Source of the DNA: Uloborus plumipes
Taxonomy: Eukaryota; Arthropoda; Arachnida; Araneae; Uloboridae
NCBI GenBank assembly: GCA_038373865.1
Contig: JAXGGA010000039.1
Coordinates: 186,001-250,000, forward strand
Length of the DNA stretch: 64,000 nt
Direction: 5' to 3'
Both the position numbers and the translations under genes were made by a program. Every line of letters begins with the position of its first letter. The first letter of the stretch is position 1. A model generated the notes under the pieces. That model did no database searches, was not told the origin of the DNA, and saw only the letters and a program-made list of their open reading frames with translations. Below, piece by piece: positions 46,253 through 57,677 of this stretch.

Positions 46253-46825
46253 GTAAATAAGGACAATGGGGGTGTTACCATTTGTTAAAAAATATTTTTT
46301 TACCTTACTGAATAATTTTCTTTCTAAAGAAAAAAAATATTAAAGAAACGCAACCGCTGCCCCATTTTCGTTTGTGACTTCAAAAGTGGATAAACTCTCC
46401 AAACAAGACCATTTTATTGGCTTATCGGTATTTTTTCCTTAGCTAGTATTAGAAGGTATCCAAAATGCCTGATGGCTTGCATTTACGCCTAAATTTCTTC
46501 ATACGAGATCTCTCTTTGTCTTAAAAGTCAGGATTTAAAAAATAAATAAAATAAAATAAACTGTTGGGAAAATAAAAGCATTTTCTAGCCACGTGTTCTT
46601 TTTCTTTTTTTTTTTTTTTCGTGTTGTATAATTGAGGTGGTTAAAAGCAGTACTTTTGACAGAAGGAAACACACCATTAATGGTTCCAAAAATCTTCCGA
46701 ACGACCAGTACACAAAAAAAGAGACACATTGATACAGTTTGTCTTTGCATAGTAGTAAAAATGGCAGTAACATATTGATTTTCCATCATGACTCTCGTAC
46801 CTTACAAGGTATACTTCGCAAATAA

Positions 46826-46940
46826 TAAAAATGATAATAATAAGAATAATAACAAGAATACTAATAACATTAGTAATGTCGATGATGATAATCAGAATAA
46901 TTATGATGATGATGAAGAAGAAGAATAAGATAATGAAAAA
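46826..46940 (+). repeat. Imperfect triplet-rich stretch (aat/gat/gaa)
   Basis: About 115 bp of interrupted aataat, gatgat and gaagaa repeats, strongly purine-rich on this strand. Confidence 0.8.
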
Positions 46941-47130
46941 AAAAAAGTAGTAATAATTGTTGCATTATTTAAAACTTCAGAGAGGAGTGCGTGGGTTGAA
47001 AAAAATGTAGACTTGTCAGGTGATATGACACATTTATTTTTTTTTTCAAATTAAGTCACTTTTTACAAAAAAAAAAAAAAAAATCCGTAGAAGCTTTATC
47101 AAATGTACAATATTTCACTAAATAACTGTA

Positions 47131-47299
47131 CAGTTCAGTCTCGAACCTTCCAACTCGAATAAAATATTCATATACCTTAAAGTTTACATTTTGTCCTAAA
47201 CTTTTTAGAGGGTTGTGGGAACTTCCTATAACTTGAACTACCGATTACTTGAAGATTTCTGGCGGTCAATTGGGACTTTGAGTTATCGACACCCAACTG
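47131..47299. mobile_element. Pogo-like MITE
   Basis: The left end CAGTTCAGTCTCGAACCTTC and the right end (other strand) CAGTTGGGTGTCGATAACTC are imperfect inverted repeats. The interior repeats phrases like CTATAACTTGAACTACCGAT, typical of pogo/Tigger ends. TA precedes the left end; the right flank is eroded. Confidence 0.45.
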
Positions 47300-47490
47300 T
47301 GTTATGTAGTAAAGTAATAAAAATAGATAAAACTTCTAGTATAGTGGAAAATGAGAAAAAAACTTGGTGTTACTATTCATGACATTACTCGGTTCTTACC
47401 ACGACCGTGTTGCGGAAACTCTGCCCAAAATATCTGTAAGCCTGCATTAAAGTAGTCCAAAGCAGAAAAAGGAAAGCTGTTTATTCATAA

Positions 47491-50400
47491 CTAGCGGTAC
47501 CCGCACGGCTTTGCCCGTGGTATAAACTTAAAAATTCATTTGTAAAAAATTGATATAGCAAAAAAAACTCTATTTTAGTTATAATCCAACTATGATTCTT
47601 TCAAAGAATGATATAAAAATTTGGCATGGACCCCACACTACTTCCTTTTACGTGTAAATTTCTTAGTAGATGCCTTAAATGCTAAAATAGTGCTTGGAGT
47701 GAGCAAGATAACAATTCAAACATTTACATCCCTAGTTTGCCACAAAACAATGCAAAAAAAAAAAAAGGTTTTACAATGATTAATCTCCTAAATATCGCCG
47801 ATTTTAACATCATTCAGTGGATTTTTCGCAAAATATCGCCAATAGCGCCAAATTGAACCAAAATAAAAAAAAAAATTTTTTCGCCAAATTTGCCGCCAAA
47901 TTGGCGTTAAACACTAAAAGCTTGGCTATATTTCGCCAAGTGGTCGCGCCAATTCATATCACTTTTGTCTGCATTCAAATTAACACTGATTTACCCCATA
48001 AAAGGGGTAAAATTCGAATGCAACCCCAAGGGGAGGTGCACAAAAATAAGAAAAAAGAGAAAATAAGAACAATTTCGCTGCTCACAGAAATCTTACCAAA
48101 GTTTAAAAGAAGAAGAAAGTTTTCTTTCCTAACTTCAAAAACAAAATAATAGAAATTTCGTGTATTATTCTTCACCATGATAATAAAAATCGACAAACAT
48201 CAACCAGCAAATGATAAATTAAGAGCCAAACTCGTTCACTCAAGCCATTTACTGCAATTTATATTGGAATTAAAAAAAAAGGAAATAAAACATGTTTTGC
48301 TAGACGATAAATTTAGAATCAAGACACACGACAGTGTGTCAGCCAAGTTCGCGCTGCACATCTGCTTGTGTATCTTTACATGAACCATTTCGGGCTACTT
48401 TCGACCCCTCCGTTTCTCAAAAACTACTTCATCTACATGCTTTAAATTTTGTAAGTCTATTAGAGTGACATAGAACACCCATAATCCTAAATTTTATGAA
48501 TATATCTCTTTTAGTTTTAAAGTTATTAATATTTGAAAAGTGAAAATATGGCGATTTTCTTATTTAGATTATACACTCACTCATCAAAATGTTTACCTAC
48601 TTCCAAGTGTCTCAGAATCTTAAAATTTGGCATCAAGGTATATTTCCATACACTAACTATGGGAAAAATCTAAAAAGTCCAAAAACTACATTAAAAAAGC
48701 AAGGAAAAAAGCATTTTTTTAATGAGTATCTTGGTGCGATTTATAAATGGTTTGTCAAACAAAAGCGCCAAAATGCTTGTAAAACGTTGCCAAAAATAAA
48801 TACATAAGTTTAAAATCAAATGTTTTATTTCAAGCTGTTTCAAGGCTTAGTTTGCCTTGAAGAAAGATTAAAATGGTTTATCAAAATGAAATAAATAATT
48901 CGAAAACTTAAATGCATGTAGTTATGAACTTAAAAACTGTGATCTTTGTTACTATAAGTTTGAATATTAATAGAAAGGTTCAGTGTTTAAAAAGAGCTCA
49001 TTCTACTGATGTAATTTTCTTTACAAATCTCATCTTTCTGTTCGTTAAAGTGTGTTTCTGATGTTCTGCCTCTTATAATAGACCCAATTTTATCTCACAT
49101 CCTTCAAGTATGAGTAATACAGTACATTTATTAATAGGTGAGTCCAATATTTTACACAAAATAATTCCGATGCCACCTGACGGAGGCTGCTTATTGCATT
49201 CAATTACATATACGTTGCAAAATCAATATTGCTACATTCGAACGTTGCTGAAAAAAATCTTTATCAGTAAGAATACTGCTCTTCAGTCTTTTAACTCAAA
49301 TAAAAATATATGTGTATATATGAAAAACAAATGAAGGACAGTATTCAGTAGTATATTAATTTGTGTCTAAATGAAAGCATAACCGTTACTTCGGCTTTTC
49401 AAAAATGCATGATATCTCAACAAAAACATAAATGTGAAAAAGGAGCCAAGTTCGATCGAAACAACGTTTGGGCAGTTTGAAGCAGCGGTGCCACCGACAA
49501 AAGAGTTGAAATCTAACAGGCTCCAAGTTCTATAGCTGTTCTGTTAACTACAGTCGTGAGAGTTATTGAAATGTTCATTAATTTATTTTAATAACATTTC
49601 GTTAGTTCCTTTCATATCGGCTTCGGAACTGGGCAAGTTTTGATCGTCACGAGCTTACGTTCTTGCAAAGTTCCGAAGCCGATATGAAAGGAACTAACGA
49701 CATGTTATTAAAATAAATTAATGAACATTTCAATAACTCTCACGTCTGTAGTTAACAGAACAGCTATAGAACTTGGAGCCTATTAGATTTCAACTCTTTT
49801 GTCGGTGGCACCGCTGCTTCAAACTGCCCAAACGTTGTTTCAATCGAACTTGGCTCCTTTTTCACATTTATGTTTTTGTTGAGATAGTTTACTATCATGT
49901 TGTTTCTTTTTTGACCTCATTTTGGTTAAACAATGTTTCCCTCTTCTACACAACTCGTCAGATCGCCAAAATATCTCTAAATTCACAAAAATGGTACGCG
50001 TCAGTTTCTTCCTTCTCTACCTTTTTTAAAGAAAGGACTCGATTTCTCATTTGATTGACAGGTGCCATCTTATCACGATTTTATTATTTCATTTGACTAA
50101 TTTTAATAAGGCTTGGAGTTTGGATTGCTACAAAAACAAATACATTTTTAAAATTATTAATGGAAAAAGAACGAAACAAATAAACGAAATAAAAACGTAA
50201 CCATGGTAACAACATTAAAAGTTGATTTCCGTTGATAAAATAATTCATTTCATTAACCATTTTAGAATCGTTTGGCTTGCTTTACTGAAGATAAGCCTTG
50301 AATTCCGGGATTCTAAAAACAATTGTTACAGCTCTCCTGATGATCGTAGAAACTTCGAAAAAACTTCATTTTGTGCAGAAAATTTCAAGCTTTCGAATGA

Positions 50401-50644
50401 CATAAGACTTGAAAATGTGTATGAAACATTTCTTCCCTATTTTATCGAATTTCCATTAAGAATTTGAATAGAAAAAGAACGAAATGGAATTTTCGAAAAA
50501 TCGCTTCGAGGTGCAAAACTACATGCTACGAACTAACTTTGTGCCAAGTGGCATGAAAATCGACCGAACGGTTTTGGCGCTACGCGCGTAACAGACAGAC
50601 AGAAAGAAAGAAAGACAAACCTTCAGCTTTATTATTAGTAGAGA
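47491..50644 (-). mobile_element. Non-autonomous Helitron, antisense, 3.15 kb
   Basis: On the minus strand the 5' end (from 50644) reads TCTCTACTAATAATAAAGCT followed by GTTTGTCTTTCTTTCTTTCT and the block TTACGCGCGTAGCGCC, a common Helitron head. The 3' end has the hairpin CACGGGCAAAGCCGTG, then CGGGTACCG and CTAG at 47494-47491, followed by T. No Rep/helicase coding is present. The interior carries runs of the motif CGCCAA near 47820-47950 and a large inverted repeat at 49414-49885. The 5' flanking base is T where A is usual. Confidence 0.8.
49414..49885. repeat. Large inverted repeat, 217-bp arms
   Basis: The left arm (49414-49630) starts ATCTCAACAAAAACATAAAT and ends CGGCTTCGGAACT. The right arm (49669-49885) is its reverse complement with only a handful of mismatches. 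The loop is 38 bp and itself contains complementary CAAG/CTTG. A transcript would fold into a hairpin of over 200 bp. No coding. It lies wholly inside the antisense Helitron. Confidence 0.9.
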
Positions 50645-51723
50645 AGTGAATAATTGGATTGACATTCTTATAACGTGGAACATTTTAAGGTGGAGAAGGA
50701 AAAAATCAATTGCCGGAGTTACTGGTGCCAATTTTGTTTACATATTAAATTTAACAGTTATTGTTTTTTAATGAAATGATCTATTTGTTTGGCGTATTAT
50801 CTTACTTTATTTTTTTTTTAATTATTTGACGAATTTTTTTTTTTTTTTAATTTGACTGAACAATTTGTCTTTAATGGCTTGTTTTGTTTCAAAGTATAAC
50901 ATCTATTTTTTTTTTCAACAAGAATAATTTCAAGTACATTAAATAGGAATTTTTTTTTTTTTTTTCATTAGATAAATAAAATATCTTTCAAACATTGAGG
51001 GCTTTTAATGCTAATTGCTCTCTCAAAATAATATTTTTAAAATGGAGTTCGCAAGTGTTGTATAAATTTTAAGTTTCAGATAGGTTTATGATACAGAATA
51101 ACAATAATTTTAAGCAACTTCCGGCTTTTATTACTATTGAGCAAGCGGATAGACTAAAGTATTACTATTGCTGTATATGATCGGGGCGAGTTAAAATCTC
51201 TCAATGCACATGTTACCATTCCACTCGACAAAAAATGGAAAAATTTCGCAAACAAATTTAAAATAATTCCTCCAAAACTCCATTAGTTGACGGTTATCCT
51301 TCAAAGCGACACCTTTACCTTAGCTCCGCATATTTACACTTAAAGCGAGTTTGGAATGTCAGGTCTAGGAGTTGACAAGCGACATGGAAAACAGGAGATT
51401 GTCTCCCCTTGTTATTTTAATAGGACGCGTGCACTTAAATAATTTTAATATTAATAAGTTTCAAATTGACATTTTTATAGACAATTCTGCCTTATTTCAC
51501 GCTTGCTATAAAGCGAGAAACCTGCTATTTATGTGGCATGTGTTCTAATGTCCTGTTACAGAAATCAAGACAATCATTGAATTTTTAAAGGTTTGCTTGT
51601 ATTATTAAAGCTCTTAACAAGGACTAATGACGAAGACTAAATGCAATCAGGATTGTATTAATCGTTTGAGATCATAAGTTATTAAAAATTTTTGAACGGT
51701 TTCGCTTTGTTTTATTTTTGTAG

Positions 51724-51794
51724 TACCTTCTGGCTCACCAAGAGACGTGCAAGTGCATTCTACTGGAGCGCAGTCTATGAAAGTTTCTTGGAAG
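51724..51794 (+). CDS. Dscam: Dscam exon: start of FNIII-2
   Basis: This 71-bp exon (residues 677-700) reads PSGSPRDVQVHSTGAQSMKV followed by SWK. It is strands A and B of FNIII-2 and matches APSG-PQ-IKVEPVNQTTMRVTWK at this place in insect Dscam. The acceptor follows ttttatttttgtag (AG at 51722-51723). The donor gtaaga starts at 51795. It enters in phase 1 and leaves in phase 0, the only phase 0 junction seen, and the next exon starts exactly on a codon. At 71 bp it is easily missed by gene finders. Confidence 0.9.
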
Positions 51795-52160
51795 GTAAGA
51801 GTGTGTCGCATATTGTTTCCGTGAAATAATGCTAATATTGCTTTTCTAAACAAATCAAAACAGTGGATTAATGTTTCAAAATTTTAAAATAAATCTCACA
51901 AGTTACTTATTTCTACCGCAAATCAGAGCACGTAGTGTACCTTAGGTGTTGGCGGAAATAGCTCTCATTAGGGGAACTACAGCAAAAAGGGCGGCAAATT
52001 GACAATATTTTGTTTAAAGAAGATCAGGACTTTAATTAAAATACTTTAATTGTATTTTCGGTAAAAAAAAAAAAGTAAAAAAAAACTCGACAGGAGATAA
52101 AATCAGTAATGCCTAAATAAATATATAATAATATAATTAATAATTTTGCTTGAATAGCGC

Positions 52161-52162
<2 letters not shown>

Positions 52163-52258
<96 letters not shown>

Positions 52259-52281
52259 TAGATAGATAGATAGATAGATAG
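52163..52281 (+). repeat. (AT)n then (GATA)n microsatellite
   Basis: About 90 bp of AT dinucleotides pass directly into six GATA units ending ...gatagggtc. Confidence 0.95.
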
Positions 52282-52382
52282 GGTCAGCTTAATGCACGTT
52301 TTACAGATTTAAACCGTTAAAATGATATATATTGAAACGATTCGTGGAAGCATCGCGAGACTAAGTTAATATATAAATATTA

Positions 52383-53910
52383 CTAGCAAAAATACCCGGC
52401 GTTGCCTGGGCCAATAATGATTTATAGAAACAATTCATACTCACCTTTGGGTTTTTTTTCCTGAACTCAAAACACACCAAATTTTGGATAACTTTTTTGG
52501 GATACCTAGGATAATTTTGCTCCCCTCCCTACTTTATGAAAATACATTAAGTATTATTATGTCACTAATTTTTGTCTCAGAGAAATAGTCATCAAATGCT
52601 GAGGTAATATTGCTGACCATAAAATGACGCTAACAGTTTTTGAACTCAATGATTTCGAAATTAATAGGGAACATTTGACAATTATTTGTGCAAAAACGCA
52701 AGTTAATAGTAATGTAGTCTTGTTTAAGGGTTTGATTAATTTAGTATGCGGATTACCTTACGTTTTGACATAATTTTAAAAAGGTTTTTATTGGATACAT
52801 ACGGAATATGCCAACAAAAGAAAAAAAACTGAACGTTTCGAATGTGGGAGTATTATTTCGATGATTAAGATTTTTCCACAGTCGATAAATATCAGACAAT
52901 AATCATTTTATTTCGGTTAAGTCGTGTAAGAAGTAAAGTATTATTGCGTAGTCTTTGGCACAAAAACTGGCGTTAGTTGAAAAAATCTCCGTGCATCTCA
53001 GTTGCTAAAATCTTGCATTTAGCATTTAGCACCCCAGAGACCCCTGTACCTTCCAATTTGCTTGGATTTACCGGTTATTAAAATATTGCAACAAATTTGG
53101 CAAAATTCCTGTTCAATTGGATACTAAGTAACTGGCCAATTGTAAATATCCCCAGAAAGTGCCAAATCAACGAAAACAAATTTGAGAAATGCCAAAAGGT
53201 TGTATTTAAATCCCATCAAATTGGAAATAATGAACCTAATTCATTTATTAGTTGCCAATCTCATCTAGCGATTACGTTACCGATATTCTAAAACATATTT
53301 ACAAAACACGCGAAAATAATTGATGCAGTGAACAATTCTTACTACAGAAAATACTGTAGAATACAATTTGTACTACAAAATAATATTTGCACGTTTCAAA
53401 GCACAATAAAAAAACACATTGCTTACACCACAAAATGTTTTGAATACAAATCATGGTAAAAGCTCGTTAGCGAGCGGGAGCGCGAGCGTCTACAGTGTCT
53501 ATGTAAAAGCCATGTATTAACCATGAAGCTGAAAAAAACTTTCTTTTTGATTTGACTTAAGAATAGCCTTGAAAACTTAATGCGAAAAGCGGAAATGATA
53601 CACGCAATTCTAGCTATCGACAGGGAGTTGAGATGATGCACTAAATATTGAATTAGTTTGTTGAAAGCCTTTGCGGATTTATGCGAAAAATGTACCTTAA
53701 ATTGGAATGAAAAAAGCGCTACCAATCGAACTTTTTCCAATATCGTTATAAACTATAGCCTATGTGTTATTCTGATGTATAAGCTACATTATGGTAAAAG
53801 TTTCATTAAAATCTATTCAGTAGTTTTTGCGTGAAAGAGGAACAAACATCCATCCATCCATCCATCCAAACATCCAAACATCCAAACTTTCGCATTTATA
53901 ATAGTAGTGA
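52383..53910 (-). mobile_element. Non-autonomous Helitron, antisense, 1.5 kb
   Basis: On the minus strand the 5' end (from 53910) reads TCACTACTATTATAAATGCG, then AAAGTTTGGATG and a (GGAT)n tract. The 3' end has the hairpin CCCAGGCAACGCCGGG, then TATTTTTG and CTAG at 52386-52383, followed by T. It has no coding. An internal GC-rich patch (53465-53490) reads gagcgggagcgcgagcg. It is a different subfamily from the other Helitrons in this window, judged by its 5' end. Confidence 0.8.
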
Positions 53911-54333
53911 AATTATTGAGCATATTAGTACACTAAATTTCAAAAGAAAGTGTTGGACTGATATTCCGGTAATATTTTGACCAATTTGAGCAAATGTGTA
54001 TTATACGCATTTTCAAGTTACATTTTTCTTGATGATTCTTTTTTCTCTTTCTTGTAATTGTAATAAAAAAAAAATCAAGCTATATTTATTCTAAATAAGA
54101 TTAGGAATATTCAAGACTTAAAAAACTTTATGCTTATTTATGTAAGCCTATGTATAGTTTTTGGGAGCCATTTTTTCAGTGTTTTAGGAAGGATACTCAA
54201 CTGTGTGCACATACCCAGAACTATGAGATGTTTGGCCATTTATGCATCTGTGTAATTATTTATCTAATGTTACTAACTTATGTGGGTCTAATATATTAAA
54301 GCAAAATTGAACTTTTATATCTTCCACTTTTAG

Positions 54334-54574
54334 CCACCTCCAGAAGATACCCAGCATGGTTTTATAAAAGGATATTACATTGGTTATCGGTTGTCTTCTT
54401 CTACTGAATCTTACACTTATAAACAAGTTGAACATCAAACAAATAAGGACGTGCAGTCAACTTACATAACGGGACTTCAACCATTTACCAAATATGACAT
54501 TGTTATAAAGGCATATAATTCAGCTGGTGCCGGTCCGAAATCAAGCAGGATAGTTGGAAAAACATTAGAAACAG
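54334..54574 (+). CDS. Dscam: Dscam exon: rest of FNIII-2
   Basis: This exon (residues 700-780) starts on a codon boundary: PPPEDTQHGFIKGYYIGYRL, then SSSTESYTYKQVEHQTNKDV and YITGLQPFTKYDIVIKAYNS, ending GAGPKSSRIVGKTLETG. It matches the PPP-----G-I-GYYVGYKL and YSVVIQAFNKIGAGP motifs of FNIII-2 in insect Dscam. The acceptor follows tcttccacttttag (AG at 54332-54333). The donor gtatat starts at 54575, phase 1. An in-frame ATG-free open stretch continues a few codons past the donor and then stops. Confidence 0.94.
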
Positions 54575-56081
54575 GTATATTTTGTATTTAAAAGATATTT
54601 TTGGTGTTAAATATGGTGAATTTTAGTTGAAGCATGCTTAAAATACTTTTTGGAATATTTTTTAAGTTCTAATGGACCGGAGTGAAAGTTACTGCATGAA
54701 CAAAATTGCTATTTTATCCATTTTGCGATATTAGATGATAAGCATGCATGGCATCTGCAATAAATATTCTAAATCTGTAAAAATAATACAGGAAATTTAC
54801 CTATAGCTGTCTGATGACTATTACTAGATACATTTTAAAGGGATTCTCATTATTTTACTTTATTATTTCGTAATTTAAAAAGAGATGTATGGCTAATGTA
54901 TAATTCTTTGAGGGAAAACACTTTTTTTCCAAAGTAAAACCGAAAAAGGAAGAAAAATGAGTCTTAAAGTAACTGCATTGTGCAGTGTAAGTCTAAATAG
55001 ACATTTGGTATACATTTTCCTTGCATAAATTTCCATACTGCCCAATATTTACTTTCGATGTTAACCATAATCGCTGGTGTAAAGTTGGTTTAAAATGTAT
55101 CCTGTTTTACAAGATTTTTTTTTTCGAATGAAACAGTGCTTTTAGAAAAAAAGGAGGTATGTAAATATCATTTGCTAAAAATATATACTGCTGTTTTTTC
55201 CCCTTGAGATGTCATTTACCAACAAGGAAAAATCTTTCCAGAAAGAGTTTTTTTTTTTTTTTAATTCATTATAAAACAAATTCTAACTCATTGTGTAAGA
55301 ATATTAAGAAGTCTAGATATTCGTACGATTATTTAGTTGCTACCATATCTAAAGTAGGTAACACAGAAAATATTTACGTAAAATATTGTTTCTTGCTTTA
55401 CATAACAAGTCACATGGGATTACAAGTATATATATTAATAAATACAGCATACATTTATTCAGAAAATTTTCAATAATCGTATGTATTAAGGATTTTGTCT
55501 CTGGAACTTTCTTTTTTTGACTTTATAAAATGCCATTTGTACTGTAGAATAACTAACAGAAAAAAATATCGCTATGTTTTGAATTCTTTAGCACATATAT
55601 AAATTGCATGCTATCCTATCATTTGTTATTTTATTATAATATATGTATTACTGTAAATTTGTTTTAATCATCTATAATCTACAGAGAGCTCATGGTATCC
55701 CAATCGTCCGTCAATAGAAAGAAGCAAACGTACACTTATATGAAACTGTACGTATTAAGTGTTCAAGGAAACACATTTCTTCTCCATGAATACTAATTTT
55801 TGATTAATGTTGTGGATTCCGTCATACGAATACGAATTTATTAATTAGTATGGAATAACTGATTCAAGGGTTACGTGTTATTTACAAACAGCAGTTTTGA
55901 CTTTATTGCAATTTTCGTATATTCGCAAATATAATTGATACATTTTCATTACACTTCACCAAGAAATTGAAAACTTAATAGGATTTGTTGATTTATTTTT
56001 ATGTAATTGCATTTCATACCAATACAAGGGCAATTTAGTTTAATGATTGTTGATACTAATTTTTTTGCTGTCATTTCTTAG
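54575..56081 (+). other. Intron 12 (1.5 kb), FNIII-2 to FNIII-5-like
   Basis: This is AT-rich with T runs and no recognised element. In a canonical arthropod Dscam, FNIII-3, FNIII-4 and Ig10 (over 900 coding bases) would lie between the flanking domains. No such coding sequence fits here; the longest open stretch (55204-55476) has no domain features. Confidence 0.85.
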
Positions 56082-56180
56082 CACCTCCAACTTCCCCTGT
56101 AGTTCAGATAGACGGTACAACATCTTCTACTATAGACGTTAGTTGGAAAAAGGATATAAAAGACAAGTCAGCAGCTCCTG
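56082..56180 (+). CDS. Dscam: Dscam exon: FNIII-5-like domain, first half
   Basis: This 99-bp exon (residues 781-813) reads APPTSPVVQIDGTTSSTIDV followed by SWKKDIKDKSAAP. It is the A-B-C part of an FNIII domain with core W in VSWKK. The opening APP-SP-V-V--TTSS resembles FNIII-5 of Dscam, which normally follows Ig10. The C-C' region is shorter than usual. The acceptor AG is at 56080-56081 and the donor gtgagt starts at 56181, both phase 1. Only 38 bp beyond the donor lies the end of a Helitron. Confidence 0.9.
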
Positions 56181-56218
56181 GTGAGTAATGCATGAAATAA
56201 ACGTATAATTCTGTTTCA

Positions 56219-56820
56219 CTAGCTGACCCATGCAAAGCATTTGTTCTTGACAAAAATAACACAACTACACGTTTTTTTTTTTTTTTCATTTAATAGCAGT
56301 GCTTCCGATATAGCGTTGAAAAAAATCTTCAAAAATATGTCTAACTTTTAAAGCTAGATGAAAAAAAATACACACACACACACAAAAATCGTCTTTCAGA
56401 AATAATGTATATAATGATGGAAACTTTAATTATAGTTTTGCTGAAGAAAAAAACTCATTAAAATAATGTTTTGGCTCGGATTTGAGCCCATATCTTTTTC
56501 ATTATAAGCACGATGCTCTTTCCAACCGAACCACTGAGCACGCTGTGACATACTGGTCAAAAATCCACCAAACTCGCGCATTTTCTAATTGGGCTCAAAA
56601 AGCGGAAAAATTCTTCTCTACTATGTCGTACTACTGCAACAATTTTGAAATTTTTAGCCCCTTAAGTCCAGATGAGCTCGGAATGGACCCAAGTCGAAAC
56701 CGAAAAAGGGTGACCATATTTCTCCCCGGATATATGGATCAATGCAGAGTGAAAATCGAGGAGTCGGATGATAAAACACAACTTTTGGTTGCTACAAGGC
56801 TAATATAAATGTGTTAGTCA
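56219..56820 (-). mobile_element. Helitron fragment with 3' terminus and tRNA-like insert
   Basis: On the minus strand the end reads ATGCTTTGCAT (hairpin), GGGTCAG, CTAG at 56222-56219, then T. The last 12 bases, GGGTCAGCTAGT, equal those of the Helitron ending at 28272, so the two belong to one family. The 5' end is not seen; the right limit is set roughly where the Tc1 element begins. A 108-codon open stretch inside (56482-56808) has no recognisable domain. Confidence 0.65.
56473..56548 (-). ncRNA. tRNA-like (Ile-UAU type) SINE head or tRNA relic
   Basis: On the minus strand a tRNA-like layout is visible: a D arm with stem GCTC/GAGC around AGTGGTTCGGTTGGAAA, an anticodon-loop-like CTTATAATG (would-be anticodon TAT), and a T-arm B box GGGCTCAAATCCGA. 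The acceptor and anticodon stems do not pair properly, so it is not a working tRNA gene. It may be a SINE promoter or a pseudo-tRNA carried by the Helitron. Confidence 0.5.
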
Positions 56821-56975
56821 TAAAAAGAAACATGATTTTCCATTGAAAAACAATATTTTCACGGTCTTTATACATCCCCTGAGAGCCATTACATTATGAC
56901 CACCCTCCATCTATGAGAATGGGCTCGTGTAGGAGCAAAACCACTGCGCGTTCGCGGCTGATACTGTAGTATATA

Positions 56976-57626
56976 CAGGGTGTCCACTCCAATCGTGGAC
57001 CAATAGCTAATTTCTAAACCGTTAGAGATAAGCATATAGTTTATTTAGGAAAAAATCTCCAAATTACGAAAGGAATTTTGGGTCTATTCAATGTTTTTCA
57101 AAAAATCAAATTTTGAAAGAGTTACGAAATTTAAATTTTTATGCAGCCCCCCAGTCCTATCAATCATATTTAGTAAAACATTTTTGACACTATAACGTTT
57201 AAAACTAAAAAAAAATCACTCTTCTACCGCAAAAATTGACCGAGTTATGACGTTTTGAAAAATCAAGATTTTGCATTATTTCATGACGTCATCGAGCGAA
57301 CGCTTACGGGACCGTATGCGAAATCCTTCAAAATCTTGATTTTTCAAAACGTCATAACTCGGTCAATTTTTGTGGTAGAAGAGTGATTTTTTTTTAGTTT
57401 TAAACGTTATAGTGTCAAGAATGTTTTACTAAATATGATTGATAGGACTGGGGGGCTGCATAAAAATTTAAATTTCGTAACTCTTTCAAAATTTGATTTT
57501 TTGAAAAACATTGAATAGACCCAAAATTCCTTTCGTAATTTGGAGATTTTTTCCTAAATAAACTATATGCTTATCTCTAACGGTTTAGAAATTAGCTATT
57601 GGTCCACGATTGGAGTGGACACCCTG
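56976..57626 (-). mobile_element. Palindromic element, 651 bp, copy B (nested)
   Basis: It is the same element as 26867-27515: CAGGGTGTCCACTCCAATCG arms of about 290 bp in inverted orientation, TA at both ends (56974-56975, 57627-57628). The central core reads ATTATTTCATGACGTCATCG onward, that is, reversed relative to copy A. It sits between the left TIR and the transposase gene of the Tc1 element and so inserted after it. Confidence 0.88.
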
Positions 57627-57677
57627 TATAAGGGGTATGCAGTGTCTTTCTAAACATAGTGAGATTTTAGCGACATA

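Larger units (their letters stand above)
46253..51723 (+). other. Intron 10 (5.5 kb)
   Basis: This intron has a stretch of imperfect GAT/AAT/GAA triplets (46826-46928), a small pogo-like MITE (47131-47299) and an antisense Helitron (47491-50644) with a large inverted repeat. The remainder, 50650-51723, is AT-rich with T runs and nothing recognisable. Confidence 0.8.
51795..54333 (+). other. Intron 11 (2.5 kb)
   Basis: It contains an (AT)n/(GATA)n microsatellite (52163-52281) and a short antisense Helitron (52383-53910). Outside these only AT-rich sequence is visible. Confidence 0.82.

Noticed and set aside
47817..48149. 110-codon open frame in the antisense Helitron
   Set aside because: It is lysine/asparagine-rich, AT-driven and overlaps the CGCCAA repeat motif. 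No Rep or helicase motif is present.
55683..55740. Possible alternative terminal exon after FNIII-2, with acceptor ctacag and 18 open codons to a TGA
   Set aside because: The peptide has no recognisable feature, no AATAAA follows closely, and such short matches are expected by chance in AT-rich introns.
56482..56808. 108-codon open frame in the Helitron fragment
   Set aside because: Its first part runs across the antisense tRNA-like sequence, there is no domain motif, and it lies inside a mobile element.
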